Source: Limnochordaceae bacterium
GTDB taxonomy: Bacteria > Bacillota > Limnochordia > Limnochordales > DUMU01
DNA length: 62,127 nt
Direction: 5' to 3'
Assembly (NCBI GenBank): GCA_014896305.1
Contig: JADBKQ010000012.1
Span: 1 to 62,127, forward strand
This document shows positions 16,780 to 25,843 of the stretch, piece after piece (position 1 is the stretch's first letter; every line of letters starts with the position of its first letter). Made by a program: the position numbers and the translations under genes. Below the pieces are notes generated by a model. The model did no database searches. It saw only the letters and a program-made list of their open reading frames with translations, and was not told the origin of the DNA.

Positions 16780-18135
16780 ATGGCGAGGCCAAAAAGACTC
16801 TTGGTGGTCAGCAACGGTCACGGTGAAGACGCAGTGGGGCGGATGGTGGTTCAACGCACCCGTGAGCTGGCTGGTGGACTGCTCCAAATAGAGGCATTTC
16901 CACTGGTAGGAATGGGCGAGGCGTACCGGCAGGCGGGAATCCCGGTCGTCGGCCCGCTTGCCGAGCTTCCCAGCGGCGGCTTCATATACCTTAGCCTCGG
17001 CAACTTGATACAGGATCTGCGGTCGGGCTGGCTTGGGTTGGTCTTGCGTCAGCTCCGCTTTGCTTGGCGTCACCGGCAGGAGTTCGATGGGATCATCGGG
17101 GTGGGCGACCGGGTCAGTCTTGATCTGAACTACTACGTATTCCGCAAGCCTATGATCTGGGTGGAGATCGCATACTCAGCCCGGCCGCTGCCGCCAGGTA
17201 CGCATCTGGGGAATCCGAGCATGTGGCGGGCGATGCGCCAATACTGCACCGACGTCTTTGTGAGAGATCCCGAAACAGCGGCCTCGTTTCAGACAGTTGG
17301 GATTCGGGCCGAGTACGTGGGAAACCCCATGATGGACGCGGTGATGGTTAGCGCTAAGGAGATCGGTGAGGCCAAGGAACTGCTGCGTGCTGCCGGTTGG
17401 GACGGCCGCAAGGCGTTGGTGGCGCTGCTGCCAGGCAGCCACCAGGACGCGCTCATCAACCTGGTGGACCAACTGAAGGTTTTGCAGACCCTGCATGCGA
17501 GAACTGGGGGGGAAGTGCAGGGGGTTGTGGCCTGGGCGTCTGGGTTGAATATCCAGGCTCAGGCTTTAGGTGACCCCCTCTCCCGAGCAGGCTGGAGACT
17601 GAGACCCTTTACTGATTCTGCTCTGTGCGAGAACGACGTTCATGGCGATGGGGGTGACCATGCTGGCAGGGACGCTCGTGGCGATCCTGGGAAAGATGCT
17701 GGCGCTGGGCCTGCCTATGTGGCTACGTGCGGGGACGGCAGATGCGAAAACCAAATGAAGGTAGCCATCATCCCTGGTCGGTTTGCTTCGATTCTCCACT
17801 TATGCTCGTTAGTCATTGGCCAGGCTGGCACTGCCGTTGAACAGGCCGTGGGCCTGGGCAAGCCGGTGATAACGTTTGAGAGCCGTGGGGTGCAGGTCAC
17901 CCGCCGGTTTTTGGCTGGTCAGAAAGAGCTCCTGGGAGATGCGGTGGCTGTGGTGGACCCCGATCCGGAAGCTGTAGCAGCTGAGGGGGTAGCTATCCTT
18001 GGCGATCCTGAACGCAGACGAGCGATAACACGAGCCTCGTCGCAGCTCATGGGGTCATTCGGCGGAACAGATGCTATTGCTCAACGTATCGTCAAGCGTT
18101 TTCTTGAATTGCCGACGGCTCATGCGACGCAGTGA
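16780..18135 (+). CDS. Lipid-A-disaccharide-synthase-related glycosyltransferase-like protein
   Basis: The N-terminal LLVVSNGHGEDAVGRMVVQR, GGFIYLSLGNLIQDLRSGW, IIGVGDRVSL and VFVRDPETAASFQ, then YVGNPMMDAV, ALLPGSHQDA, and the C-terminal SLVIGQAGTAVEQAVGLGKPVITFE are the GT-B-fold pattern of the LpxB-related family known from cyanobacteria and other bacteria. Its substrate is not established, and it need not make lipid A. A Gly/Asp/His-rich insertion of about 40 residues (about 17626-17755) interrupts the C-terminal domain. ATG 16780 has AAGGG 9 bp upstream. It stands alone and is divergent from the hyd operon. Confidence 0.85.
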   Translation: MARPKRLLVVSNGHGEDAVGRMVVQRTRELAGGLLQIEAFPLVGMGEAYRQAGIPVVGPLAELPSGGFIYLSLGNLIQDLRSGWLGLVLRQLRFAWRHRQEFDGIIGVGDRVSLDLNYYVFRKPMIWVEIAYSARPLPPGTHLGNPSMWRAMRQYCTDVFVRDPETAASFQTVGIRAEYVGNPMMDAVMVSAKEIGEAKELLRAAGWDGRKALVALLPGSHQDALINLVDQLKVLQTLHARTGGEVQGVVAWASGLNIQAQALGDPLSRAGWRLRPFTDSALCENDVHGDGGDHAGRDARGDPGKDAGAGPAYVATCGDGRCENQMKVAIIPGRFASILHLCSLVIGQAGTAVEQAVGLGKPVITFESRGVQVTRRFLAGQKELLGDAVAVVDPDPEAVAAEGVAILGDPERRRAITRASSQLMGSFGGTDAIAQRIVKRFLELPTAHATQ

Positions 18136-18138
18136 CCA

Positions 18139-18378
18139 ATGTATGAACCTATGGACGTGGCTTCGGGGGCGAGATTAGCGGTAACCGGGGCATATCCCGA
18201 CCTCAAGGCCAACCAGAACTTTTTGGCGTTGCAGACCAGCCTGGACGAGTTCGAAGAGCGGATCCAGATGGCCCGCTGGTACTACAACGGCACGGCCGGG
18301 GGCAGCGGCGTTGACCTCCGCCACGCCCCCCGGCCCGTTGACCCCGATTCAGGTTTGACGCCCATGCCGGCGGGTTGA
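18139..18378 (+). pseudogene. LemA-family fragment (copy 1)
   Basis: The frame contains YPDLKANQNFLALQTSLDEF followed by EERIQMARWYYNGTA, which is the conserved core of LemA proteins. The membrane helix and both flanking parts of the usual ~190-residue protein are missing. It begins 3 bp after the LpxB-related gene without its own good ribosome site. The segment 18229-18302 recurs at about 21091-21165 with only a few base differences. I read it as a remnant. Confidence 0.75.
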
Positions 18379-18400
18379 GATGTTCTGCGCTCGGCCTACA

Positions 18401-19018
18401 TTACCTCTGGCCTTTGAGAATCCATGCAGCGACTGTGATGACCCGTTTCGCCTGGTAGCGGGCGGCGGCTAGAGCTTTCTCATCGGGACTACCCGGTGTA
18501 TCCTGTGGTACGGTGACGCTGGTGCCGTATGGGTTGCCGCCGGCCGCGAAGACCGCCTGATCCGTATAGCCCGGCGGAACGATGATTGCGCCCCAGTGTG
18601 CGAGTACTGTCCAGAGGGACAGGATGGTGGCTTCTTGGCCGCCGTGCCCGTTGGAAGCGCTAGTCATCACGGTTGCCACCTTGTTGGCCAGCTTGCCTTT
18701 GGCCCAGAGAGGTCCAGTGGAATCCAGGAATTGCTTCATCTGGGATGCCATCACACCGTATCGGGTCGGGGTGCTGAAGATGTAGACGTCCGCCCAATCG
18801 AGATCATCGAGGGTGGCCTCTGGAACGTCCTTGGTTGCCGTGTAGTGCGCCTTCCATTGGGGATTGCTACTGATGGCACTTTCGGGCGCCAATTCGCGCA
18901 CCTTGCGGACGCGCACCTCGGCTCCCATCTCCCGCGCTGCCTCGGCCGCAGTCTGCGCCAATGCATAGTTGGTTCCTGTCGAGCTGTAGTAAATAACTGC
19001 AACCTTGACCGGTAGCAT
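18401..19018 (-). CDS. wrbA: NAD(P)H:quinone oxidoreductase, WrbA type flavodoxin-like protein
   Basis: WrbA proteins reduce quinones to hydroquinones with FMN and NAD(P)H and protect against redox cycling. The 205-residue protein has the FMN phosphate loop VIYYSSTGTNYALAQ, the STPTRYGVMASQMKQFLDSTG block, TSASNGHGGQEATILS, and NPYGTSV followed by the usual C-terminal helix. ATG 19018 is preceded by AAGGAGGAGAAGG. Length and composition are normal, with no insertion. It is a single gene, convergent with the LemA fragment. Confidence 0.95.
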   Translation of the reverse strand: MLPVKVAVIYYSSTGTNYALAQTAAEAAREMGAEVRVRKVRELAPESAISSNPQWKAHYTATKDVPEATLDDLDWADVYIFSTPTRYGVMASQMKQFLDSTGPLWAKGKLANKVATVMTSASNGHGGQEATILSLWTVLAHWGAIIVPPGYTDQAVFAAGGNPYGTSVTVPQDTPGSPDEKALAAARYQAKRVITVAAWILKGQR

Positions 19019-19404
19019 TTCCTTCTCCTCCTTGGTGTTTCAACCCCTCCGATAGGATAGAGGTGTCCAATCCGCTGGTGCTTACGCGCGCCGACCCCAC
19101 CTTGACGAACAGATAGACCAGATAGGCAATCCCTGGCTTTCGGGCTACCGGCGGATGGCTGTTCCAGCTTAGCATATTTGCAACTCATTCGCAAAAAGGT
19201 CGATAGACGGCAGGGCAGCTCTCTCGCCAACATGAAGGCCAGATCGCGCCGGAGGCGAGGTGAGACTCTCCCTTCCAGCATGGGTGGAAAGCTCGCCCCG
19301 CCTGTGTCCGGGAAGACGTTTTGGCTTCCGGCCGGTCCCTTCACGAGCGGCAGTACCCACCGCCACGACCGCGAAACCAGGGCTGGCCACGTGAGGGCTG
19401 TTTG
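19019..19404. other. Gene-free stretch upstream of wrbA
   Basis: Nothing supportable is seen apart from the wrbA ribosome site at its left edge. The last 15 bp are the start of a sequence shared with 23166-23216. Confidence 0.4.
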
Positions 19405-20596
19405 TCAGCCGGTGATGCCCGGCCCCTCTACACTGCCATCGGTGACACGGGTTACGCCGAGCGTGTCACTGAGTTCTTTAGCCTGTGGGAGTATGGAGAC
19501 GCCTGCCACAGCCGCTATGGCAGCGCCGGTTACCTTTTGCAACGTTGCGGCTCGACGGTGGGCGCGCTCAACGTCCTCCGGTCCCACGCCCCAGGAAATC
19601 TCAACCACTAGGAAGGCGGTCTGGTTGGTGGAACGCAGCTGGCCTCGGGCCACCAAGTCGGACTCAAGAACGTCGTCCCGCTCCTCCCAGGTGATGATCC
19701 CCTGGGTCACCGCTGCCTCCAGAAGCCGATCCACCTCGTAATCCGGTAGCACCCTAAGACCTTTGAACAGCCTGCCGAAGTACCCTGCTGCCCGGTCGCG
19801 GTAGGTACGTTCGAGGTCGTGCCCCTTGAGCACACTCACGGAGTCCTTGAGGTCCTTGAGGTCGGCATCGATCCGTTGGAAGTGTTCTTCGGTCCGTTGC
19901 TCGAATGCGTCTAGCCGTTGCTCTGTCCGCCGTTGGGCGTCTGCCAGCTGTGCCAAGCGTGCTTCGGTGCGGGCTTGGGCCTGTGCCAGTTCTTCAACGC
20001 GGGCGGCTAGGGAGTCGAGTCGTGCCTCCGTCCGCTTTTGCGCTTCCGCCAGCTGCCACTTGTGCGTCAATGACTGGGCTTGAGCCCTGTACCAGCTGCG
20101 CCACTTGTGCTTCGGTGCAGGCTTAGGCCTGTGCTAGCTCCTCAGCACGGGCGGCTAGGGGAGTCCGAGGTCGTGCCTCCGTCCCTTCCGCCAGCTGCGC
20201 CACTTGTGCGTCAGTGTGGGCTTGGGCCTGTGCCAGCTGCGCCACTTGTGCTTCGGTGCGGGCTTGGGCCTGTGCTAGCTCCTCAACGCGGGCGGCTAGG
20301 GAGTCGAGTCGTGCCTCCGTCCGCTTTTGCGCTTCCGCCAGCTGCGCCACTTGTGCGTCAGTGTGGGCTTGGGCCTGTGCCAGCTCTTCAATACGAGAGA
20401 CCAATGTGACGATTCGGGCCTCAGTTTGCTTTTGCGCCTCAGCCAAACGGCGGATGAACTCGGAGTTTTCCCGCACCAGTTGCGGCAGGTCGACCAGGTC
20501 TTGGGTGAGAACGAGGCGACGGAGCTCTTCCCGCCAGTCCGGATGCTCCTCCAACAACCGAACGAGATCATGGAAGTCTTGAACAGTGAAAGGCAT
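19405..20596 (-). pseudogene. Coiled-coil tandem-repeat protein with nuclease-like C-terminal domain, broken in the repeats
   Basis: The N-terminal piece (20596-20123) starts MPFTVQDFHDLVRLLEEHPD, followed by a long coiled coil built from a unit of about 35 residues (LAEAQKRTEARLDSLAARVE plus EELAQAQARTEAQ). The C-terminal piece (20070-19405) resumes the coiled coil and ends in a domain with DYEVDRL, ESDLVARGQ and FLVVEIS, a pattern like PD-(D/E)xK nuclease-related proteins of unknown function. Between them one unit has a CAA to TAA nonsense change, several single-base insertions, a 9-bp deletion and a 2-bp deletion. The DNA repeat is about 105 bp long. Repeat slippage followed by decay explains it; two separately translated proteins are less likely. 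Confidence 0.75.
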
Positions 20597-20871
20597 AGGG
20601 AGTCACTCACCTCCTCACGACCGCTTAGGATAAAAATACCATATATTACTGACGCTGGCAACGATATCCCCATCCGATCACAGTCCTATCGTAACATAGC
20701 CAGCGGCCATCGTTCTCGATCCGCAGGTAGGAGGCTTCTTGCGGCAGCTTGCTGTCGGGGGAGTCCACGGTATGCGGCCCTGGAGCTCTGCGGTCTGCTG
20801 GTGAGTCACGCTGGCAGCACTTCACCGCCCGGGGACGTACGGCAGCGTTGGCGGGGGACGAGCGGCGAGGG
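20597..20871. other. Short gene-free stretch
   Basis: It holds the upstream region of the broken coiled-coil gene and no other feature that I can support. Confidence 0.4.
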
Positions 20872-21060
20872 ATGATCGAACCGTTGGCGCTCGCCGGTGT
20901 GAACCGCTCGTACTGGGCCGTGGCGAGCACGGCGGCAGAACTGGTTCGTACCTTCCATGGGGAGGGGGAGTCGGCCGCTTCGACCGGCGTTCTGTTTCTA
21001 CCGCCTTTGGATGATTTGCTTTGGCAGCGTGAATGGCTGGCTGCAGGTCGGCTCTCAGGC
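20872..21060 (+). pseudogene. YcaQ-like (winged-helix DNA glycosylase family) fragment
   Basis: A 60-residue stretch, MIEPLALAGVNRSYWAV ... FHGEGES ... GVLFLPPLDDLLWQREW, resembles the C-terminal part of the YcaQ/AlkX winged-helix family, where LxPFDxLLWDR is conserved. The open frame then runs directly into a second LemA fragment, so two unrelated remnants are joined. There is no good start and the rest of the protein is absent. The assignment rests on one motif and is tentative. Confidence 0.45.
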
Positions 21061-21087
21061 GACGGCCGGGACCTAACCAAGACCGGC

Positions 21088-21213
21088 CTCTTGGCGTTAC
21101 AGACCAGCCTGGACGAGTTCGAACAGAAGATCCAGATGGCCCGCTGGTACCACAACGGCACGGCCAGGTGTAGACGTACAATTGATACTGGGATAGCAAC
21201 AGAAAGAAAGTAG
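21088..21213 (+). pseudogene. LemA-family fragment (copy 2)
   Basis: LLALQTSLDEFEQKIQMARW followed by YHNGTA repeats the core of the fragment at 18229-18302. At DNA level about 73 bp match with only a handful of changes. It is fused downstream of the YcaQ-like remnant and ends within 15 codons. Not functional. Confidence 0.7.
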
Positions 21214-21450
21214 GTCCATGACGAGTATCGATCGCCGCACAGGCCAGCTTTCTACGCCAACGAGTATACTGTGAGGTGCAGGCCGTGGCAGCGCTAGATT
21301 TGGGCCGTGGCTCTGGAAGAAGCTCTTCCAGAGCCACTTGGCGTTGCTAGCAAGCCTCTCAGTCTACCTGCCATGAGGGGTATGCCGGACTGCCGGCAGA
21401 CGCTGGGATACGGGGCTGACGGCAGGTGCTGGGCTGATGCTTTGCCCAAC

Positions 21451-22887
21451 TCACTTCTCTTGGGCCAGAAACCGGTTGACCTCGTCCTCAGCCTGGGCCA
21501 AAGCCGCCTCCACGCTTTGCTTACCGGCCACGGCTTCCGATATGCGTGTGCCGAGGGCTGCAGACCACTGGTACCAGGTCGGAGTGAACTGCATGTCGAT
21601 GACGTAGTCAGCACTGACCTGCAGGACTCTCGCAAAGTTGCGCGGCTTTTGCAGACCTTTGAGATACTCAGCTACAGCCGGCTTATATACCGGCATCCAG
21701 GGCCGGGTAGCCGCGACAATCCTGCCGCCCTCGGTGACGGCGAATTTCAGGAACTCCCACGCTGCCTCCTTCACCTTACTCTGGGCCGTGATGCCCAAGC
21801 CGACCGTGTTGGTTACCGCTGCCCGGAATTTGCCTTTGGGAGCAGGAGCAACATCCCACGAGAACTTGGCGCTGCGGGTAAGACCGGGAAAGGGTAGGGG
21901 CAAGATGGAGAGGTCCATGGCCACTTGCTCTTTGGAGAAATCCCAGCTGTAGACCTGCGGGACCGGTGGCGCTGAATGATCCGTCAACACGAAATCTGCC
22001 ATGAACTTGATGGCTTCGATACCGGCCGGGTTGTTGAAGGCTGCTTGGGTCTTGGCCTTGTTCAGGGGACGCACGCCGTTTTGAGCGAAAAAGTTCATCC
22101 ACGATGCCTGACCCCAGTATTGTGGGGCTGCATACATGATGATCCCGTAGTTTAGGACCTTGTCACCGTTTCGGCGGGTTAGTTTGGCAGCGGCTGTTCG
22201 CAGGTTCGACCACGTCCAGTTCTCATCGGGGGCACTAAGTCCGGACTGGTCAAACATGTCCTGGTTGTATACCAGGCCAATGACGTCGTATGCAGTGCCT
22301 ATGCCATAAGTTCTATCATTGTACAGGAACATGTCGCCGGTGGGCAGGAAGTCGTTTAGGTTAACCTTGTCCCTAGCCAGATATGGATCCAGACTCACCA
22401 AGGCGCCTGCCCTCGCCAGTTGGCTGACAAACATTCCACCGAGTTCCACTACGTCAGGAGCTACGCCTGCCGCAATCTCCACCTGCAGCTTATCAAGATA
22501 TGAGCCATAGGCGGGGGATGGTTCGATGCGCACATCGATGTCCGGGTTAACCTTCTCGAACTGGTCAACGATTGGCTTATAGGGTGCAGAGTCCCCCCAT
22601 ACCAGCAGTTTGACCTCGGTCTTGGCCGCCGCTGCCGGCGAAACGGTTGCCCACGCCACAACCGCGATCGCGAGCAGTAGTGCCGCCGAAACAGTGCGGA
22701 TGGCGCCCCTTTGGGTGTAGCGTGCGCAGGGCATCTTGGGTGCTTGGTGTTGACGATGCGTGTCGGGTGTACAGTGTAGGTAATCCATGCTGGGTGCATA
22801 GCACGACGAGGATGCGGGCGCTGGTACAGCAAACGATTGTAGTACCTGACGCAAAAACGCTCCCCACCTTCCTAGCGAGGCTGTCAT
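21451..22887 (-). CDS. Extracellular sugar-binding protein of an ABC transporter (family 1)
   Basis: After an unusually long N-terminal part, a hydrophobic signal (VSAALLLAIAVVAWATVSPA plus AAA) precedes the mature start EVKLLVWGDSAPYKPIVDQF. AGVAPDVVELGG, YGIGTAYDVIGLVYNQDMFD and the C-terminal KEAAWEFLKFAVTEGG block are typical of family 1 solute-binding proteins for oligosaccharides. ATG 22887 follows AAAGGGAGGA. The first 70 residues before the signal are atypical, so the true start may be further in. No permease or ATPase gene is next to it. A minus-strand TTGACA at 23010-23015 with TATCTG 18 bp on may be its promoter. Confidence 0.9.
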   Translation of the reverse strand: MTASLGRWGAFLRQVLQSFAVPAPASSSCYAPSMDYLHCTPDTHRQHQAPKMPCARYTQRGAIRTVSAALLLAIAVVAWATVSPAAAAKTEVKLLVWGDSAPYKPIVDQFEKVNPDIDVRIEPSPAYGSYLDKLQVEIAAGVAPDVVELGGMFVSQLARAGALVSLDPYLARDKVNLNDFLPTGDMFLYNDRTYGIGTAYDVIGLVYNQDMFDQSGLSAPDENWTWSNLRTAAAKLTRRNGDKVLNYGIIMYAAPQYWGQASWMNFFAQNGVRPLNKAKTQAAFNNPAGIEAIKFMADFVLTDHSAPPVPQVYSWDFSKEQVAMDLSILPLPFPGLTRSAKFSWDVAPAPKGKFRAAVTNTVGLGITAQSKVKEAAWEFLKFAVTEGGRIVAATRPWMPVYKPAVAEYLKGLQKPRNFARVLQVSADYVIDMQFTPTWYQWSAALGTRISEAVAGKQSVEAALAQAEDEVNRFLAQEK

Positions 22888-23408
22888 TGTGAGTCCTCCC
22901 TTTTTGTGCTGTCTTGATATGCGGTGATACCGGCCGACCGATGTTTGGCAAATACTTACATGTGACAGCACTGCCTTCCACATCCCAGATACCACAGGGG
23001 GTTATCGGTTGTCAAGCGAACCGCTGCAAGCCAAGGTCGGCCAGTACATCGTCCACCACAGCATATCGACGTAAATCTCCCACTCTGGTGTACACAGACC
23101 AGTCGATGCAGCGGGGCAGTGCGTACCCCAGAGGGTAGAGGGTAGCAGCGATCATGGTCGAGGTGGAGCTGTTTGTTAGCCGAAGATGCCCGGGCCTTCT
23201 ACACCTCTCACCGGTGAGTTCGATCGTCGCATCCCCTTCCCAGTGATGCGAGAGCTCCCATGAACAGCCACCCAGAGCCCGAACGACCGTGGAGTCAGGT
23301 GGAAGTCATCGACTCGGTGCAGGAACAGCTTCATGGCTGTGGAACTGAGCGGAGTCATCGCCCCATGGCATGCACCCTACGACGGGAGTCAAGCGGAGGC
23401 AATCGGCT
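22888..23408. other. Intergenic stretch with a remnant of a coiled-coil nuclease-like gene
   Basis: At 23166-23216 about 50 bp match the 3' end of the broken coiled-coil gene (19391-19447) at roughly 80 percent, in the same minus-strand reading (VEGPGIFG stop versus VEGPGITG stop). The rest shows no gene. Confidence 0.5.
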
Positions 23409-23977
23409 GTGTTTGAAAAGAACCCTTCCCTTGGTAGGGTAGCGACCCCCTCCGGCAGAAATCGTCGCGGTCGACGCCTCGGTCTGTGGACCATAGCGGG
23501 TCTGATCCTCACCATACTGGGTGTGGCCTTCTGGTACACCAACTCCTTGGTGTCGCAGATGGTCTGGGTGCATATTCCGCCATCCAAAGCGACATTGGCG
23601 GATTACGGCCTCGCCGCCGAGGAGGTTTATTTTCGGACGGTTGATGGGCTGCGGATCAGCGCCTGGTTCATGCCGGTTCAGACGGACGCCTGAATGGAGC
23701 AGGTTTCGCCGGAAAACGCGGTGGCAAGCCTGGGGAACACGCCCCTTTTCATCCTACATGGCGCAAAAGACACGGAAGTCTCCGTGGACCAGGCGGAGAA
23801 GCTGTACGGTCGAGCCCAAGGTCCCAAGGAGCTGAGCTGTGGAGATGGATCGTTCCCGGAGCTGGCCATTGCATCATCGATGATCACAAGAACGTAGCGG
23901 GGACACAAAACGGGGAGTATGTGCGCCGAATCCTGCGCTTTCAGGATCAACACAGGGCGTCTGTCCGTACCGCTTGA
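23409..23977 (+). pseudogene. Membrane-anchored alpha/beta hydrolase with internal deletion and frameshift
   Basis: The start (GTG 23409, GGAGG 10 bp upstream) encodes one transmembrane helix (LWTIAGLILTILGVAFWYTN) and AEEVYFRTVDGLRISAWFMP, the normal first strands of YqkD-like hydrolases. A stop follows at once. The next sequence is the family's late part, NTPLFILHGAKDTEVSVDQA with the catalytic Asp, and after another frameshift near 23860 DDHKNVAGTQNGEYVRRILR with the catalytic His. About 150 residues holding the nucleophile Ser are gone. The gene is dead. Confidence 0.8.
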
Positions 23978-24371
23978 CTGAGGGCGGTTTGGCAACATGA
24001 CACATCACCTCCACCGGAGTGGACTCTCTACATCCGAGGCCGTTCGCCGGCGGCGGGCATCCGGCGCAGGCATGGGCGCGCTCAACGGCGGCATAGGCGT
24101 GCCTGGCCGGGGTGCAGAGGGCCCGGCGTTCAGCAGGGTCTTGTGGACTAGGTCCAGGACCTGCCTGGGATCGCATCCCAGGCGCCGGGCTTCAACCACC
24201 AAAGCATGGCAGGGGGCTCCCACGCGGGTCTGCCCACGACAATGCGCCGCAGGGGGCCGCGTCGTCGCAGTGATATGATGCATCTGCGATGCGGCCTGAC
24301 CCACTGCAAACCACTCCGGACAACGGCCGGATGCGGAGCCGCACGTCCAGAACAAGGAAGGAGCTTCTATC
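23978..24371. other. Gene-free stretch
   Basis: No supportable gene. A minus-strand frame contains EARRLGCDPRQVLDLVHKTL (about 24140-24215), faintly like the end of a YtrA-type GntR regulator, but nothing else supports that. Confidence 0.35.
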
Positions 24372-24932
24372 ATGGAGATCAGATATCTTCGCACGGTTGT
24401 CGCAGGCTTGATCGTCGCAGCTACCATCAGTATCGCCGGAGGCAATGCAGGTGCCACCGAGGCCCAGCCCACGGCTCCGACGCATTCGCTCACGTTGCCG
24501 TCGTCAATCGCGTTGGGACTGGTAGCGGTGGATTACGAGACTCAGGTTGCGCCCGGCCGTGGCCTTCAGGTCTCTCCCCAGCTGGTCTTGGCTAAGGTGG
24601 ACGGGCAGTACACAGCCGGGGCAGTGGGCGTTGGCCTGACTTACCGCTTCTATTTCAACGGTCAGACGATTAAGGGATGGTACGCTGGACCAACGGCACG
24701 TCTCGTTTACTTGCGGGTGGCTAACGACGATGTTACGGCCCATGGCGTAGGTGGCCAGGCTGGCGCGGTTTTGGGATGGAAGGGCGTTTGGGGCGGGTTC
24801 ACTTTCGATTGGCGGGCAGGATACGGTGTTTCCTATAACATGCTCACGGCTAGCTCAGGCTCTTTCTCTGCCAGCCAGGGCACGCTTTCTACGGTGCCGA
24901 TGGGCGACATCAGCCTCGGGTATAGTTGGTAG
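24372..24932 (+). CDS. Putative outer-membrane beta-barrel protein
   Basis: A signal peptide (RTVVAGLIVAATISIAGGNA) is followed by about 155 residues of alternating short strands rich in Gly, Tyr and Val (GLVAVDYETQV, GVGLTYRFYF, WYAGPTARLVYLRV, GAVLGWKGVWGGFTFDWRAGYG), ending ISLGYSW. About eight strands and a terminal aromatic residue are hallmarks of small outer-membrane barrels recognised by the BAM machinery. The start ATG is preceded by AAGGAAGGAG. It is a single gene with its own terminator. I do not recognise the exact family. If it is an outer-membrane protein, the host has an outer membrane. Confidence 0.7.
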   Translation: MEIRYLRTVVAGLIVAATISIAGGNAGATEAQPTAPTHSLTLPSSIALGLVAVDYETQVAPGRGLQVSPQLVLAKVDGQYTAGAVGVGLTYRFYFNGQTIKGWYAGPTARLVYLRVANDDVTAHGVGGQAGAVLGWKGVWGGFTFDWRAGYGVSYNMLTASSGSFSASQGTLSTVPMGDISLGYSW

Positions 24933-24974
24933 AGGCAGGGGTAGAGATTGAGGTAGGGTCAAGGTTGGAGGAGT

Positions 24975-25024
24975 GGCCGGACCGTCACCTTGCTGAAGAG
25001 GTGATGGTTTGGCCTGTTCTTTTG
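24975..25024 (+). terminator. Terminator after the beta-barrel gene
   Basis: GGCC..ACC.TCACCT pairs with AGGTGA.GGT..GGCC around the loop TGCTGAAG and is followed by TGTTCTTTT. It lies about 40 bp after the stop at 24932. Confidence 0.75.
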
Positions 25025-25415
25025 CACCACGTTAACCGCCGACCTGGTTCGAGACAAGACGACAAGACATTACGCTGATGGGCCGGGCGAGGGGCTGTAC
25101 GGGGGGCGGACCGGCCCGTGTCCCGCCCCCCCCTCTATCTGTGGTATCCGCTCAAGGTCAGTGTTGGTAGTCGGGTCAGTGCCTCAGCCAGTGAGCGAGC
25201 AGCCTGTTCGCGCCCGGCCATGGTGCGGGTGACCGCCTTCATCTCGGCGGCACTTTTCTTTTGATGAAGCGCCTCGACTACTCCGGAACTGCGTGGTAGT
25301 AGTGGGCCAGCTTCATTCGCAGTTGTGCCAGTTGAACTGCGCCCGTGTTGCCAATACCCGCGCCGATGCCGAAGCCAGTTCCCGGGCCGGTTTACGGATC
25401 CGTGCCAGGCCCCAC

Positions 25416-25625
25416 GGCTGCTCAGCACGAACCGCCAGCCCAACGCGGTCAATATCCTCACGGTGCCCGTTACCCTCCGGGCTGGCTCGAACACGATTCG
25501 CTTCTTCAACCCCTACACCACCGCCGAAATCAGCATTGGCAACTACCGGAAAATGGGGGAGGCGTTGCGGGCCACGGGCGTCCCATCATGTACAGCATTT
25601 GCGGCGGACAAGGCAGCCTACCCGC
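25416..25625 (+). pseudogene. GH27 alpha-galactosidase-like remnants
   Basis: In one frame TVPVTLRAGSNTIRFFNPYT resembles the carbohydrate-binding tail of GH27-type alpha-galactosidases. YRKMGEALRATG in the same frame, then GRPIMYSICG in another frame (about 25585-25615), resembles their catalytic domain. The pieces are short, frameshifted and not in a functional arrangement. They lie in the open frame that continues into the GH35 gene but are not part of that enzyme. Confidence 0.55.
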
Positions 25626-25843
25626 AGCCTGATCCCGTACAAAAAGGTTTGGATCGGCTCACAAGTAGGAAGGAAATTGCGGAGAAGCGGCGAATGGGTA
25701 TAGCGTTGACATCGATTGCAAAAACCGCAGCCGCCGGCCTTCCTCGTTTCGTTGCTTGCCCCAGGCTGTATTGCCAAAAAGCAGGCTGGCACTGCACGAC
25801 AGGCCGGAGAAGTACTGCCCTCGGAGTGGGAGGACATAACCAG

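Noticed and set aside
16780..18135. True LpxB of lipid A synthesis
   Set aside because: The sequence matches the LpxB-related branch and no other lpx gene is nearby, so lipid A synthesis cannot be claimed.
19960..20420. CRISPR-like repeat array
   Set aside because: The repeats are contiguous 105-bp coding units of a coiled coil, without spacers.
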